Source: Azospirillum sp. TSH58 (lineage in GTDB: Bacteria; Pseudomonadota; Alphaproteobacteria; Azospirillales; Azospirillaceae). Taken from it: 64,000 bases of DNA. Positions 28,105-36,907 of this stretch are shown here, one piece after another. The stretch spans positions 2,866,001-2,930,000 of the forward strand of contig NZ_CP022364.1 of assembly GCF_003119115.1 (NCBI RefSeq). Direction: 5' to 3'. The number at the start of each line of letters is the position of its first letter. Position 1 is the stretch's first letter. The translations under genes and the position numbers were made by a program. Under the pieces are notes generated by a model. The model was not told the DNA's origin and searched no databases. It was given only the letters and a program-made list of their open reading frames with translations.

Positions 28105-29562
28105 ATGCCGCGCGCGATCATGCTTCAGGGCACCGGCTCCGATGTCGGCAAGTCGCTGCTGGTGGCCGGGCTGTGCCGGGCGCTGGTCCGCCGCGGCCTG
28201 ACCGTGCGGCCCTTCAAGCCGCAGAACATGTCCAACAACGCCGCGGTCACCGCCGACGGCGGCGAGATCGGGCGCGCCCAGGCGCTCCAGGCGCGGGCCT
28301 GCGGGGTGGCGCCGTCCGTCCACATGAACCCGGTGCTGCTGAAGCCGCAGTCGGACATCGGGTCCCAGGTTGTGGTGCGCGGCGTCGTCGAGGGAACGGC
28401 GCGGGCCGGCGATTACCAGTCGCGCAAGGGACGGCTGCTCCCCACCGTGCTCGACAGCTTCGCGCGGCTGAAGGCCGAGGCGGACGTGGTGGTGGTCGAG
28501 GGGGCGGGCAGCCCGGCCGAGGTCAATCTGCGGGCCGGAGACATCGCCAACATGGGCTTCGCCACCGCGGCGGGCGTGCCGGTGGTGCTGGTGGGCGACA
28601 TCGACCGCGGCGGGGTGATCGCCAGCCTCGTCGGCACCCACGCCCTGATCCCGCCGGAGGAGCGGGCGCTGGTCGCCGGATTTCTCATCAACAAGTTCCG
28701 CGGCGACGTGCGGCTGTTCGACGGCGGCCTGTCGGTCATCGCGGAGCGCACGGGCTGGCGGAGCTTCGGCGTCGTGCCCTGGCTGGCCGACGCCGCCCTG
28801 CTGCCGGCGGAGGACGCGGTGGCGCTGGACACCTGGAAGACCCGTTCCGGGGGGCGGCTGCGCGTCGCCGTGCCGATGCTGTCGCGCATCGCCAACTTCG
28901 ACGACGTCGACCCGCTGGCCCAGGAGCCGGACGTCGCCCTGTCCATGGTGCCGCGCGGCCAGCCGCTGCAGGGCGACGCCGATCTGGTCATCCTGCCGGG
29001 CAGCAAGGCGACCATCGCCGATCTGGCGGTGCTGCGCGCCCAGGGCTGGGACATCGACTTGGCGGCGCACCGCCGTCGCGGCGGGCGGGTGCTGGGCATC
29101 TGCGGCGGCTACCAGATGCTCGGGCGGCGCATCGCCGACCCGGACGGCATCGAGGGGCCGCCGGGCGAGGCCGAGGGGCTGGGGCTGCTGGACGTGGACA
29201 CCGTCCTGAAGGGGCCGAAGGTGCTGGAGGAGGCGACCGGCGTCGACACCGCGACGAGAACCGCGGTCGCCGGCTACGAGATGCACATGGGCCGCACCGA
29301 GGGGCCGGACCGCGCCCGCCCCATGCTGACCCTGGCCGGCGGGCGGACGGACGGCGCGGTGTCCGCCGACGGGCGGGTGATGGGGTGCTACCTGCACGGC
29401 CTGTTCGGAGCGGACGGCTTCCGCGCCGCCTTCCTGACCGGGCTGGGGGCCGAGGCCTCCGGCCGCTCCTACGCGGCGACGGTCGAACAGGCGCTCGACG
29501 CCATCGCCGCCCGGCTGGAGGAGCATGTGGACATCGACGCCCTGCTGGCCGCGGCGCGGTGA
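28105..29562 (+). CDS. cobQ: cobyric acid synthase
   Basis: CobQ amidates adenosylcobyrinate diamide at four positions with glutamine and ATP. The 485-aa product has the N-terminal ATPase domain with GTGSDVGKS (residues 9-17) and [12 protein letters not shown]. The C-terminal class I glutamine amidotransferase domain has nucleophile C333 in [11 protein letters not shown], and [10 protein letters not shown] and [12 protein letters not shown] downstream. It follows cobO by 3 bases and is the last gene of the operon. Nothing resembling cobD or cobC follows. Confidence 0.96.
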   Translation: MPRAIMLQGTGSDVGKSLLVAGLCRALVRRGLTVRPFKPQNMSNNAAVTADGGEIGRAQALQARACGVAPSVHMNPVLLKPQSDIGSQVVVRGVVEGTARAGDYQSRKGRLLPTVLDSFARLKAEADVVVVEGAGSPAEVNLRAGDIANMGFATAAGVPVVLVGDIDRGGVIASLVGTHALIPPEERALVAGFLINKFRGDVRLFDGGLSVIAERTGWRSFGVVPWLADAALLPAEDAVALDTWKTRSGGRLRVAVPMLSRIANFDDVDPLAQEPDVALSMVPRGQPLQGDADLVILPGSKATIADLAVLRAQGWDIDLAAHRRRGGRVLGICGGYQMLGRRIADPDGIEGPPGEAEGLGLLDVDTVLKGPKVLEEATGVDTATRTAVAGYEMHMGRTEGPDRARPMLTLAGGRTDGAVSADGRVMGCYLHGLFGADGFRAAFLTGLGAEASGRSYAATVEQALDAIAARLEEHVDIDALLAAAR

Positions 29563-29937
29563 AGGGAAGGGGCGGCGATTCATGAAACCGATTTCATGAT
29601 CCCGCAACGCTGGGGTCAGGCGGGCGACGCTACAACTTCAGTCATTGACGACGTTTGATTACTGGCGAGTCATCCACCGGCGGTTCCCGCCGCCGGCCAC
29701 ACACGATCCGGAATGTTCCCGCATACCCTCGGATCGTTTCTTGCGGCGGTGTGCATTGGGTTTTTGCCTTGGATCGGCGTCCCCCGCCTAGGCTTCCCCC
29801 CAAACCCTTGCACACCGCCGTCTTCTTTTCTCCCCCCGGCCATCTTCGGAAACCGCCGCGCTTGACGCGGAGCCCCCTCGGCGGGCTTGAATGGGTGCCA
29901 CAGGCCCCATAGCTCCCCCTGCCGAGACCCCATCCCC
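29563..29937. other. 375-base gap between cobQ and recG with several inverted repeats
   Basis: No protein gene is credible here. The region holds a perfect dyad TCATGAAA/TTTCATGA (29580-29587 and 29592-29599), an ACGATCCG/CGGATCGT pair (29703-29710 and 29730-29737), and the long hairpin 29744-29820. A possible -35 TTGACG is at 29862-29867, without a good -10. The bacterial SRP RNA signature GGAAG loop is absent. Confidence 0.6.
29744..29820 (+). terminator. long interrupted hairpin after cobQ, terminator or structured RNA
   Basis: CGGCGGTGTGCA (29744-29755) pairs exactly with TGCACACCGCCG (29809-29820), and a further GGGTTT/AAACCC run extends the stem inward after a small bulge. A nested GGCG/CGCC pair can form in the loop. 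A pyrimidine tract TCTTCTTTTCT follows, which would suit a transcription stop for the cob operon; an attenuator of recG or a small RNA is also possible. Confidence 0.5.
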
Positions 29938-32019
29938 GTGCGTCCTGTCGTTCTCTTCCCCCTGTTCCGCCCGGTGACGGCGCTCCCCGGCCTCGGTCCC
30001 CGGCTGGGCAAGCTCGTCGAAAAGCTGGCCGGTCCGCAGGTCGTGGACCTGCTGTGGCACCTGCCGTCCGGCGTCATCGACCGCCGCTACGCCCCGAAGA
30101 TCGCCGAGGCGCCGAACGGGCGGATCGCCACCATGACGGTGCGCATCGATTCGCACGCGGCCCCGCACAATTCCCGCCATCCCTACAAGGTGCGCTGCAC
30201 CGACGAGACGGGCGTGCTGGAGCTGATCTATTTCCATGTGAAGGGCGATTGGCTGGAACGGCAGATGCCGGTCGGCGCGACGGTGGTGGTGTCCGGCAAG
30301 GTGGAGTGGTTCCACGACACGCCGCAGATCACCCACCCCGACGCCGTGGTCCCGCTGGACTCGAAGGACGAGATCGAGGCGGTGGAGCCGGTCTATCCGA
30401 TGACCGCCGGACTTCCGGCCAAGACACTGCGCAAGGCCGTGCGCGCCATGCTGAACGACGTGCCGGAGCTTCCGGAATGGCAGGACGCCGCGTGGCGCGC
30501 CCGCAACGGCTGGCCGACCTGGCATGAGTCGATCCGCCGCGCCCACACGCCGGAGGACGAGGCCGACCTCGCCCCGACCAACCCGATCCGCCGCAGGCTG
30601 GCCTATGACGAGCTGCTGTCGAACCAGCTTGCCCTGACTCTGGTCCGCATGCAGCAGCGCCGCCTGTCGGGCCGCGTCATCCAGGGCGACGGGCGGCTGC
30701 GCGCCAAGGTGGCTGCGGCGCTGCCCTTCTCGCTGACCAGCTCCCAGGCCGGCTCCCTGGAGGAAATCTACGAGGACATGGCGGCGGAGCGGCGGATGCT
30801 GCGCCTGCTCCAGGGCGACGTCGGCAGCGGCAAGACGGTGGTCGCGCTGATGGCCATGCTGAACGCGGTGGAGGCCGGTCATCAGGCCGCCCTGATGGCG
30901 CCCACCGAGATCCTGGCCCGCCAGCACGCCGAGAGCCTCGCCCCGCTGTGCAAGGCGGCGGGGGTGGACCTCGCCCTGCTGACCGGGCGCGACAAGGGCA
31001 AGGCGCGGCAGGCCGTGCTGGACCGGCTGGCCTCGGGCGAGCTGCCGCTGCTGGTCGGCACCCACGCGCTGTTCCAGGAGGACGTCGCGTTCAAGGACCT
31101 TGCGCTGGCGGTGATCGACGAGCAGCACCGCTTCGGCGTCCACCAGCGGCTCCAGCTCTCCGCCAAGGGGCGGGCGGTGGACGTGCTGGTGATGACGGCG
31201 ACGCCGATCCCGCGCACGCTGACCCTGACCGCCTACGGCGACATGGACGTGTCGCGCCTGACCGAGAAGCCGGCGGGGCGCAAGCCGATCCAGACCGTGA
31301 CCATCGCGCTCGACCGGCTGGAGGAGGTGGTCCACGGCATCCACCGCAAGGTGCAGGAGGGCGCGCGGGTCTATTGGGTCTGCCCGCTGGTGGACGAATC
31401 GGAACAGACCGACCTCGCCGCCGCGACGGAGCGCCACGCCTTCCTGCGCGCCACCTTCGGCGACCGGGTGGGGCTGGTCCACGGCAAGATGCGCGGGCCG
31501 GACAAGGACGCGGTGATGGCCGCCTTCCAGGCCGGGAACCTGGACGTGCTGGTCGCCACCACGGTCATCGAGGTCGGCGTGAACGTGCCCGAAGCCACCG
31601 TCATGGTGATCGAGCACGCCGAGCGCTTCGGCCTCGCCCAGCTTCACCAGCTCCGCGGCCGGGTGGGGCGCGGCGAGAAGCCGTCGTCTTGTCTGCTGAT
31701 GTTCGACCCGCAACTGACGGAGACGGCGCGCGCCCGCCTGAAGACGATGCGCGACACCGAGGACGGCTTCGTCATCGCCGAGGAGGATTTGCGGCTGCGC
31801 GGCGCGGGTGAGGTGCTGGGCACCCGTCAGTCCGGCCTGCCGGAGTTCCGCATGGCCGATCTGGCGGTGCACGGCGACCTGCTGGCCGCCGCCCGTGACG
31901 ACGCGAAGCTGATCGTGGACCGCGATCCGGACCTGTCCGGCGAACGCGGTCAGGCGCTGCGGACTTTGTTGTATCTGTTCGAACGGGACGCTGCGGCAAA
32001 GACGCTGCGGTCGGGGTAG
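29938..32019 (+). CDS. recG: ATP-dependent DNA helicase RecG
   Basis: RecG regresses stalled replication forks and processes branched DNA and R-loops. The 693-aa product has the wedge/OB region (RCTDETGVLELIYFHVKGDWLE, VVVSGKVEWFHDTPQITHPD), P-loop GDVGSGKT (about 293-300), DEQHRFG (about 394), TATPIPRTLTLTAYGDMDVSRLTEKP and HQLRGRVGRG. The GTG at 29938 gives the N-terminus MRPVVLFPLF-RPVTALPGLGPR expected of alphaproteobacterial RecG; the longer frame from 29887 is rejected. Downstream, base composition changes sharply at about 32040. Confidence 0.95.
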   Translation: MRPVVLFPLFRPVTALPGLGPRLGKLVEKLAGPQVVDLLWHLPSGVIDRRYAPKIAEAPNGRIATMTVRIDSHAAPHNSRHPYKVRCTDETGVLELIYFHVKGDWLERQMPVGATVVVSGKVEWFHDTPQITHPDAVVPLDSKDEIEAVEPVYPMTAGLPAKTLRKAVRAMLNDVPELPEWQDAAWRARNGWPTWHESIRRAHTPEDEADLAPTNPIRRRLAYDELLSNQLALTLVRMQQRRLSGRVIQGDGRLRAKVAAALPFSLTSSQAGSLEEIYEDMAAERRMLRLLQGDVGSGKTVVALMAMLNAVEAGHQAALMAPTEILARQHAESLAPLCKAAGVDLALLTGRDKGKARQAVLDRLASGELPLLVGTHALFQEDVAFKDLALAVIDEQHRFGVHQRLQLSAKGRAVDVLVMTATPIPRTLTLTAYGDMDVSRLTEKPAGRKPIQTVTIALDRLEEVVHGIHRKVQEGARVYWVCPLVDESEQTDLAAATERHAFLRATFGDRVGLVHGKMRGPDKDAVMAAFQAGNLDVLVATTVIEVGVNVPEATVMVIEHAERFGLAQLHQLRGRVGRGEKPSSCLLMFDPQLTETARARLKTMRDTEDGFVIAEEDLRLRGAGEVLGTRQSGLPEFRMADLAVHGDLLAAARDDAKLIVDRDPDLSGERGQALRTLLYLFERDAAAKTLRSG

Positions 32020-32411
32020 GAGCGCAGATCAAGACCCCGTTTTCATAGGCGCAAACCATTGATTTTTCTTGGTCCGATCAAAATCTTGATCGGCGCCTCA
32101 AGTCTGTTCTCCAGCAAGCTTCTCAAGCCTGACGTGCGCGCGCTTTTTCGCGTGAGCCTGCCCGTCGCCGAGTCTCCAAAGAGTGCCTCTCTTTCAATGC
32201 ATCACCACTGCCAAGTCGGCAGGAGAAATTCTCGTCTACACTCCTTCAACGAAATGCGATACATACGCAAATATTCAAATAATTTATTTCCGTGTCTAAT
32301 GATTAGATAACTAATGTTTGGTGCACTTTGGCGTTTTTCCCTTGGAAATTGTTTCCATGTCGGATAATAATGAGTCATCATTAATGTAATCATAAATTGA
32401 ATGAGTTCGCC
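32020..32411. other. AT-rich intergenic stretch with several small dyads
   Basis: This gap is far AT-richer than the rest of the window: 20 of 60 bases are G/C in 32281-32340 and 17 of 60 in 32341-32400. It contains dyads CCGATCAA/TTGATCGG (32074-32081 and 32086-32093), GGAAA/TTTCC (32344-32348 and 32352-32356) and TAATGA/TCATTA (32368-32373 and 32378-32383). I see no gene longer than a few dozen codons that looks real. It may hold a promoter for the RTX fragment. Confidence 0.6.
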
Positions 32412-32570
32412 ATGGCTGTTATTATTGGAGCGGCGGGCGCGGATTATCTGCCTGGAACCGCCGGGGAGGATAGTATTGTTGGCCTTCAAGGAAACGACGA
32501 AATATACGGCGGCGGCGGAGATGACTGGATCTACGCCGATGATGGAAACGATTACGCTGATGGCGGCTGA
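32412..32570 (+). pseudogene. RTX (haemolysin-type calcium-binding) repeat fragment
   Basis: A frame starting at an ATG gives 52 residues: MAVIIGAAGADYLPGTAGED, then GLQGNDEIY, GGGGDDWIY, ADDGNDYAD and a final GG before TGA. These are nonapeptide GGxGxDxUx repeats that bind Ca2+ in a beta-roll in type I-secreted proteins. The N-terminus is that of a full RTX protein, but the reading stops after about four repeats; 13 further in-frame codons follow the stop. It is most simply the 5' remnant of a larger gene, though a short free-standing peptide cannot be excluded. The ribosome site is poor. No type I transporter gene is nearby. Confidence 0.65.
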
Positions 32571-32852
32571 GGCGCTCTCGCGCACTCGTCATGGAACAGC
32601 CTGTTCGCCTGAGTAATTATTGGAAGATAGTAATTGAACATTGGCAATATTGATCAACGCTTGTACGCAGGTCGCGTGAGAAATTCAAAGAGCCTTGTCG
32701 GCTGGGCGTTGATCAATGTTTGATTTTGGCAAAATGTGTCCTGAATTTATTAAGGCATATGTATGTGGTTTTGCGTGTAACTGGTGTCTTCATGATCCTA
32801 TTGTTTATAATTAGCGCAATGTCCCTTTTCCTAACTGGCGAGGAATCCGGCG
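32571..32852. other. AT-rich gap between the RTX fragment and the 323-aa gene
   Basis: These 282 bases remain AT-rich and contain repeated traces such as TTGATCAA-type pieces (32652-32658 and 32707-32714 share GTTGATCAA/TTGATCAA). A hydrophobic short frame begins at 32720, but it runs into and overlaps the next gene out of frame and is not counted. A promoter for the following gene is likely here. Confidence 0.45.
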
Positions 32853-33824
32853 ATGAGCATTTCCGATGTCTCCTCACAACTGGGCGGATCAATCCAACGC
32901 ACATCGTCTTCCGTTCCGTCTCCGTCTCCGTCCGCTTCGTCGGCGTCAGGAGGCGGAACAGGGCGGGCGATCGGTGGGACCACCGGAGGGATTGCGGACA
33001 GTGTGTCGTTGAGCCCTCTGGCCTCTTCTCTGCGTGATGAGTCTTTGACCGCGTTCAATGCGCTGTCTGCCGAAACACGGACGCAGTTGTCGTCGTTGGT
33101 CGACAGCGGCAAGCTGACCGGCGAAGACGTCCATAATGCGCTCAAACAGCGGCTTAAAGAGTCCCGTCTCACGGCGTACTCGGCGACGTTTCGCATGGCT
33201 CACAATGATAATGCGGGGCTTTTCTCCAGCGACGACACCACGTCGGATGATTTCAGAAAGGCTCTCAGCGCGACCAGCGCAAAGCGAGAGGAGCTTATGG
33301 GAAAGCTGTCCCTGCTGGATCAGCGTGGTCAGGGAGCGTCAGAGCAGTATGGGGAGATATCGACCTCACTGATGGCGCAGGGCACCAACCCGGCGCTGTT
33401 GCTTGCTCAATCCGGTAACCAGCGTATGATTCTGGATCCCTTCCAGGGCTTCAGCATCACGCAGCCCGCCGATTCGCGGATGGCGTACACACGCAAGGAA
33501 GCCGATGCGGCTTATAAGTTGAAGGATGCCGGGGTTGACCTGTCGTCCATCGACAAGGCCCTTCGCTCTCTCGGAGAGCGTGATGCGGCTTCTCTGATTG
33601 CCGAGCGGACGGGGCAGCCATCCACCCATACGGTTGCGCAGGACCGTGAATTCACGTCGGACGATTCGTTGTTTCCCTCGATCTCCCTTCCTGCATCCCA
33701 AGCCAGGACGGACGCTCCGGTGATGGGCCAGCGGGTTCAATTGCGCGAAGAGGTCATGGCGGCGTGGGAAGCGATGCAGAAGGGCGGAGTTGGTGCCTTC
33801 GAGGACGCGAAATCCGTTCAGTAA
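32853..33824 (+). CDS. unknown 323-aa protein with Ser/Pro/Gly-rich N-terminus
   Basis: I do not recognise this protein. Residues 9-50 are a low-complexity Ser/Pro/Gly/Ala/Thr linker. Residues 57-160 are predicted mainly helical and charged (SLRDESLTAFNALSAETRTQLSSL type), and the C-terminal third is mixed with a final acidic/Lys helix. There is no signal peptide or membrane segment. Codon choice differs from neighbours: only 11 of the first 20 codons end in G or C, against 16 of 20 in recG. The ATG at 32853 has GAGGAA 8 bases upstream. The low-complexity N-terminus recalls secreted or effector-like proteins, but that is only an impression. Confidence 0.75.
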   Translation: MSISDVSSQLGGSIQRTSSSVPSPSPSASSASGGGTGRAIGGTTGGIADSVSLSPLASSLRDESLTAFNALSAETRTQLSSLVDSGKLTGEDVHNALKQRLKESRLTAYSATFRMAHNDNAGLFSSDDTTSDDFRKALSATSAKREELMGKLSLLDQRGQGASEQYGEISTSLMAQGTNPALLLAQSGNQRMILDPFQGFSITQPADSRMAYTRKEADAAYKLKDAGVDLSSIDKALRSLGERDAASLIAERTGQPSTHTVAQDREFTSDDSLFPSISLPASQARTDAPVMGQRVQLREEVMAAWEAMQKGGVGAFEDAKSVQ

Positions 33825-33878
33825 TACCGTGAAGGCATCCGTGTGAGCTACTGAGCGGGTTGAGGGCGCTGGTGACCG

Positions 33879-34604
33879 TCAGGCGCTTTTGCGCTCCCGA
33901 TCCAGCTTGTGAAGCTGCGGCGGGGGCTTGCGGTCGGGCGGGGTGACGATGCCGCCGGACATCACCAGCTTCAGCCCGTCCTCCACCGTCATGTCCAGAA
34001 CGGTCACCTCGCGCCGCGGCAGGATTGCCAGATAGCCGGCGGTCGGCGGGGCGCAGGGGATGAAGACGTGCACCATCTCCTCCTCGGAGATCTTCTGAAT
34101 CTCCGGGTGGGCGGCGCCGGTGATGAAGCCCAGCGACCATATGCCATTGCGCGGGAACTCCACCAGCACCACCTCGCGGAAGGCCTTGGACTTCTTGGCG
34201 AGCACCGTCTCGACGATCTGCTTCACCGCCCCGTAGACGGAGCGGACAACCGGCATGCGCTCCACCACGCCCTCGCCGATGCGCACCACCAGCCGCCCGA
34301 CATAGCCGGCGGCGAAGGCGCCGATCAGGGTCAGCACGATGATCAGCGTCAGCACCCCGATGCCGGGAATCGAGAAGGGCAGGTAGTTTTCGGGATTGTA
34401 GGCGGAGGGGATCAGCGGACGGACATGCCCGTCGATGAAGGCCAGCAGCCACCAGCCGAGATAGACCGTGACCGCGATCGGCGCCGTCACCAGAACACCC
34501 GCCAGGAAATAGGCGCGCAGCCGCCCCATCAGCCCGATGCCGGCGGGCCGGTGGGACGTGCTCTCGTCCGCCGCGTTCTGGCTGTCCTGCTCGTTCCGAT
34601 CCAC
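33879..34604 (-). CDS. DUF502 family membrane protein
   Basis: The 241-aa product has two N-terminal membrane segments (about residues 31-53 and 80-105), then the DUF502 signature region: VVRSVYGAVKQIVETVLAKKSKAFREVVLVEFPRNG, GFITG and VFIPCAPPTAGYLAILPRREV. The function is unknown. In alphaproteobacteria DUF502 genes often lie near recG or mfd; here the AT-rich insertion separates it from recG. The GTG at 34604 has GGGGGTGGGGCG before it; an ATG at 34529 would start directly at the first membrane helix. It is transcribed toward recG and diverges from the type III PKS gene. Confidence 0.82.
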   Translation of the reverse strand: MDRNEQDSQNAADESTSHRPAGIGLMGRLRAYFLAGVLVTAPIAVTVYLGWWLLAFIDGHVRPLIPSAYNPENYLPFSIPGIGVLTLIIVLTLIGAFAAGYVGRLVVRIGEGVVERMPVVRSVYGAVKQIVETVLAKKSKAFREVVLVEFPRNGIWSLGFITGAAHPEIQKISEEEMVHVFIPCAPPTAGYLAILPRREVTVLDMTVEDGLKLVMSGGIVTPPDRKPPPQLHKLDRERKSA

Positions 34605-34770
34605 CGCCCCACCCCCGAAAATCCGATGCCCGATATAGTGATACAGGACATGGCTCCTGCTCAATCCACATCGACGTATCGGGGGACGGGAAAGAGTCGT
34701 GGGGGAGAAAGCGAAGGAACTCCCTCCGGGGGGCTGGTCCGCCACCCCTGCGCGCATCACATCGCTGAGG

Positions 34771-35820
34771 ATGACCCATCCCCCCCGCGTCCTCTCGCTC
34801 GCCACGGCCCTGCCGCCCCATTGCCTCAGCCAGGAGGAGGCGCTCGGCGTCGCACGGGCCGTCTTCGCGCCGCGGATGCGCGATTTCGAGCGGCTGGTGC
34901 CGGTCTTCGCCAACACCGGCATCGAGACGCGCCACGCCATCATGCCGATCGACTGGTACAGCGAGCCGCACGGCTGGCCCGAGCGCACCGCCGCCTTCCG
35001 CGACGGCGCCCTCGCGTTGCTGGAAGAGGCGGCGGGGCAGGCGCTGATCCGCGCCGGTTTGGGGCCGCAGGACGTGGACGCCATCGTCTGCGCCTCGACC
35101 ACCGGCATCGCCACCCCCAGCCTGGAAGCGCTGCTGCTGGAGCGCATGGGCTTCCGTCCCGACACGGTGCGGCTGCCGCTGTTCGGGCTGGGCTGCGCCG
35201 GCGGCGTGCTGGGGCTGACCCGCGCCGGGCAGATCGCCCAGGCGATGGCGGGGCGGACGGTGCTGTTCCTGGTGGTGGAGCTTTGCACGCTGGCCTTCCG
35301 CGCGGCGGAGGCGACCCCGACCAACGTCGTCGCCAGCGCCCTGTTCGCGGACGGTGCCGCCGCGGCGGTGCTGCGCGCCGATGGGGAGGGGGAGGGACCG
35401 CGCCTTGTCGATGGGGCGGAGCACACCTGGCCGGGCACGCAGGACGTGATGGGCTGGCGGGTCGAGGATGACGGGCTCGGCGTGATCTTCAGCCAGAGCA
35501 TCCCGACCCTGATCCGCAACCGGCTGGAGCCGGTTCTCGACGGCTTCCTGGAGCGGCGGCGGCTGGCCCGCGGCGATCTCGCCGGGCTGATCGTCCACCC
35601 CGGCGGCGCCAAGGTGCTGCACGCGCTGGAGGAGGTCTGCGCCCCGGTGTCCGCCGGTCTGGACGACGCCTGGGCGGTGCTGCGCCGCTGCGGCAACATG
35701 TCGGCGGCCAGCGTGATGTTCGTGCTGGAGCGGCGAATCGCCTCCGGCGCCCGCGGCCCCCACCTGATGACCGCGCTCGGCCCCGGCTTCACCGCCGCCC
35801 TGGCCCAGATCGACCTCTAG
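34771..35820 (+). CDS. type III polyketide synthase (chalcone/stilbene synthase family)
   Basis: The 349-aa product has the thiolase fold and catalytic triad of type III PKS: C142 in FGLGCAGG, H276 in IVHPGGAKV and N309 in CGNMSAAS. These enzymes extend a starter acyl-CoA or fatty acyl group with malonyl-CoA to make alkylresorcinols, pyrones or related phenolic lipids. The start at 34771 (MTHPPRVLSLATALPPH) matches known proteins, although its ribosome site is poor; a GTG at 34699 is the alternative. The methyltransferase-like gene begins 12 bases later, indicating an operon. Confidence 0.88.
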   Translation: MTHPPRVLSLATALPPHCLSQEEALGVARAVFAPRMRDFERLVPVFANTGIETRHAIMPIDWYSEPHGWPERTAAFRDGALALLEEAAGQALIRAGLGPQDVDAIVCASTTGIATPSLEALLLERMGFRPDTVRLPLFGLGCAGGVLGLTRAGQIAQAMAGRTVLFLVVELCTLAFRAAEATPTNVVASALFADGAAAAVLRADGEGEGPRLVDGAEHTWPGTQDVMGWRVEDDGLGVIFSQSIPTLIRNRLEPVLDGFLERRRLARGDLAGLIVHPGGAKVLHALEEVCAPVSAGLDDAWAVLRRCGNMSAASVMFVLERRIASGARGPHLMTALGPGFTAALAQIDL

Positions 35821-35831
35821 GAGCGCTTGGA

Positions 35832-36371
35832 ATGGAGACGCTGCCGCTGGGCTGGCCCCACGTCATCCTGCTGCTGGTCGCCGCCCAGCGTCTGGGCGAA
35901 CTCGTCGTCGCGCAACGCAACACGCGCCGCCTGCTGGCCGAGGGCGCGCAGGAGGTCGGGGCCGCCCATTACCCGCTGTTCGTCGGGCTGCACGCCGGCT
36001 GGCTGGCGCTGCTGTTCGCCGTCGTCCCGGCGGACGCGCCGATCAACGGCTGGCTGCTCGCTCTGTTCGTGCTGTTGCAGGCCGGGCGGGTCTGGGTGAT
36101 CGCCACGCTGGGGCGGTTCTGGACCACCCGCATCGTCACCTTGCCCGGCGCCCCGCTGGTCCGGCGCGGGCCGTTCCGCTGGGTCCGCCACCCCAACTAT
36201 CTGGTCGTGGCGGGCGAACTGGCCGTGCTGCCCCTGGTCTTCGGGGCGTGGTGGATCGCGGTGCTGGCCACGCTGCTGAACGTGCCGCTGACCCTGCACC
36301 GCATCCGTGTCGAGGATGGCGCGCTGTCCGGACGGCGCGCGCTCAGGTCAGCAGGAAGCACAGCATCGTGA
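35832..36371 (+). CDS. isoprenylcysteine carboxyl methyltransferase-family membrane protein
   Basis: The 179-aa product has about four to five membrane segments and the ICMT-like C-terminal signature RRGPFRWVRHPNYLVVAGE, which contains the SAM-binding HPNY. In other bacteria such genes follow type III PKS genes and O-methylate the phenolic lipid (srsB-type); that role is inferred from the operon. The ATG at 35832 has GGAG 8 bases before it. Its last 29 bases overlap the 3' end of the convergent membrane protein gene at 36343. Confidence 0.85.
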   Translation: METLPLGWPHVILLLVAAQRLGELVVAQRNTRRLLAEGAQEVGAAHYPLFVGLHAGWLALLFAVVPADAPINGWLLALFVLLQAGRVWVIATLGRFWTTRIVTLPGAPLVRRGPFRWVRHPNYLVVAGELAVLPLVFGAWWIAVLATLLNVPLTLHRIRVEDGALSGRRALRSAGSTAS

Positions 36372-36756
36372 CGCAGCCGGCGATGGCCGCCCCGTCGAGG
36401 TGGTTCGGGAAGGCGTGCCAGAAGGACTCGCGGGGCTCCGGCTCCGAGCGGTCCATCTCGTCCAGCCACAGGCCGGCGGGCAGGCCGCCGTTGGCGCGCT
36501 CCGCCAGGGCACCGGACAGATGGGCCATCGAGACCGCCAGATAGCAGAACTTCACGAAGTTCAGGACGAAGTACATCGGCCCGCCGGCCTCGGCGATGGG
36601 GTCGGTCACGCCGCCCATGGCCGCCACGGCGGTCGCCATGGCGATGGCCGCGGCGAAGGGGATGGCGACGACCGACAGCAGGCGCTGCGAATCCACGCGG
36701 CCGGCGTTGGGAATCAGGCTGCGGGGAACGGGGCCGGAGGGCAGTTGGAACGACAT
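36343..36756 (-). CDS. 137-aa membrane protein, unknown
   Basis: The product has three probable membrane segments: about residues 28-48, 58-80 and 120-137, separated by an acidic loop (LDEMDRSEPEPRESFWHAFP). I do not recognise a family. The ATG at 36756 has GAGAG upstream. It overlaps the methyltransferase-like gene tail-to-tail by 29 bases and diverges from the Crp/Fnr gene. Confidence 0.65.
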   Translation of the reverse strand: MSFQLPSGPVPRSLIPNAGRVDSQRLLSVVAIPFAAAIAMATAVAAMGGVTDPIAEAGGPMYFVLNFVKFCYLAVSMAHLSGALAERANGGLPAGLWLDEMDRSEPEPRESFWHAFPNHLDGAAIAGCVTMLCFLLT

Positions 36757-36907
36757 GGCTCTCTCAATTCCGGTGGGCGCGTCCCGTCCGTTCTGCCGCT
36801 TTCAGGGTTAACGGGACGTTAGCGACACCCGTTGGAGGGAGGCGGTTCCACCTTTGCGCAGGCGCGGCTATGCTCCGCCCCATGGCTTGAGGCCGTCGAC
36901 CAAAGAA

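Noticed and set aside
29700..29830. A 4.5S/SRP RNA or 6S RNA in the cobQ-recG gap
   Set aside because: The SRP loop motif GGAAGGAAGCAG is absent, and I cannot show the 6S central bubble. Only a hairpin with pyrimidine tail is supported.
29655..29912. An 85-codon frame between cobQ and recG
   Set aside because: It is Pro/Arg-rich without family resemblance, spans the inverted repeats and has no ribosome site.
32720..33037. A 105-codon plus-strand frame with a hydrophobic start
   Set aside because: It overlaps the 323-aa gene out of frame for most of its length and its C-terminal part is the Arg-rich shadow of that gene. Its start lacks a good ribosome site.
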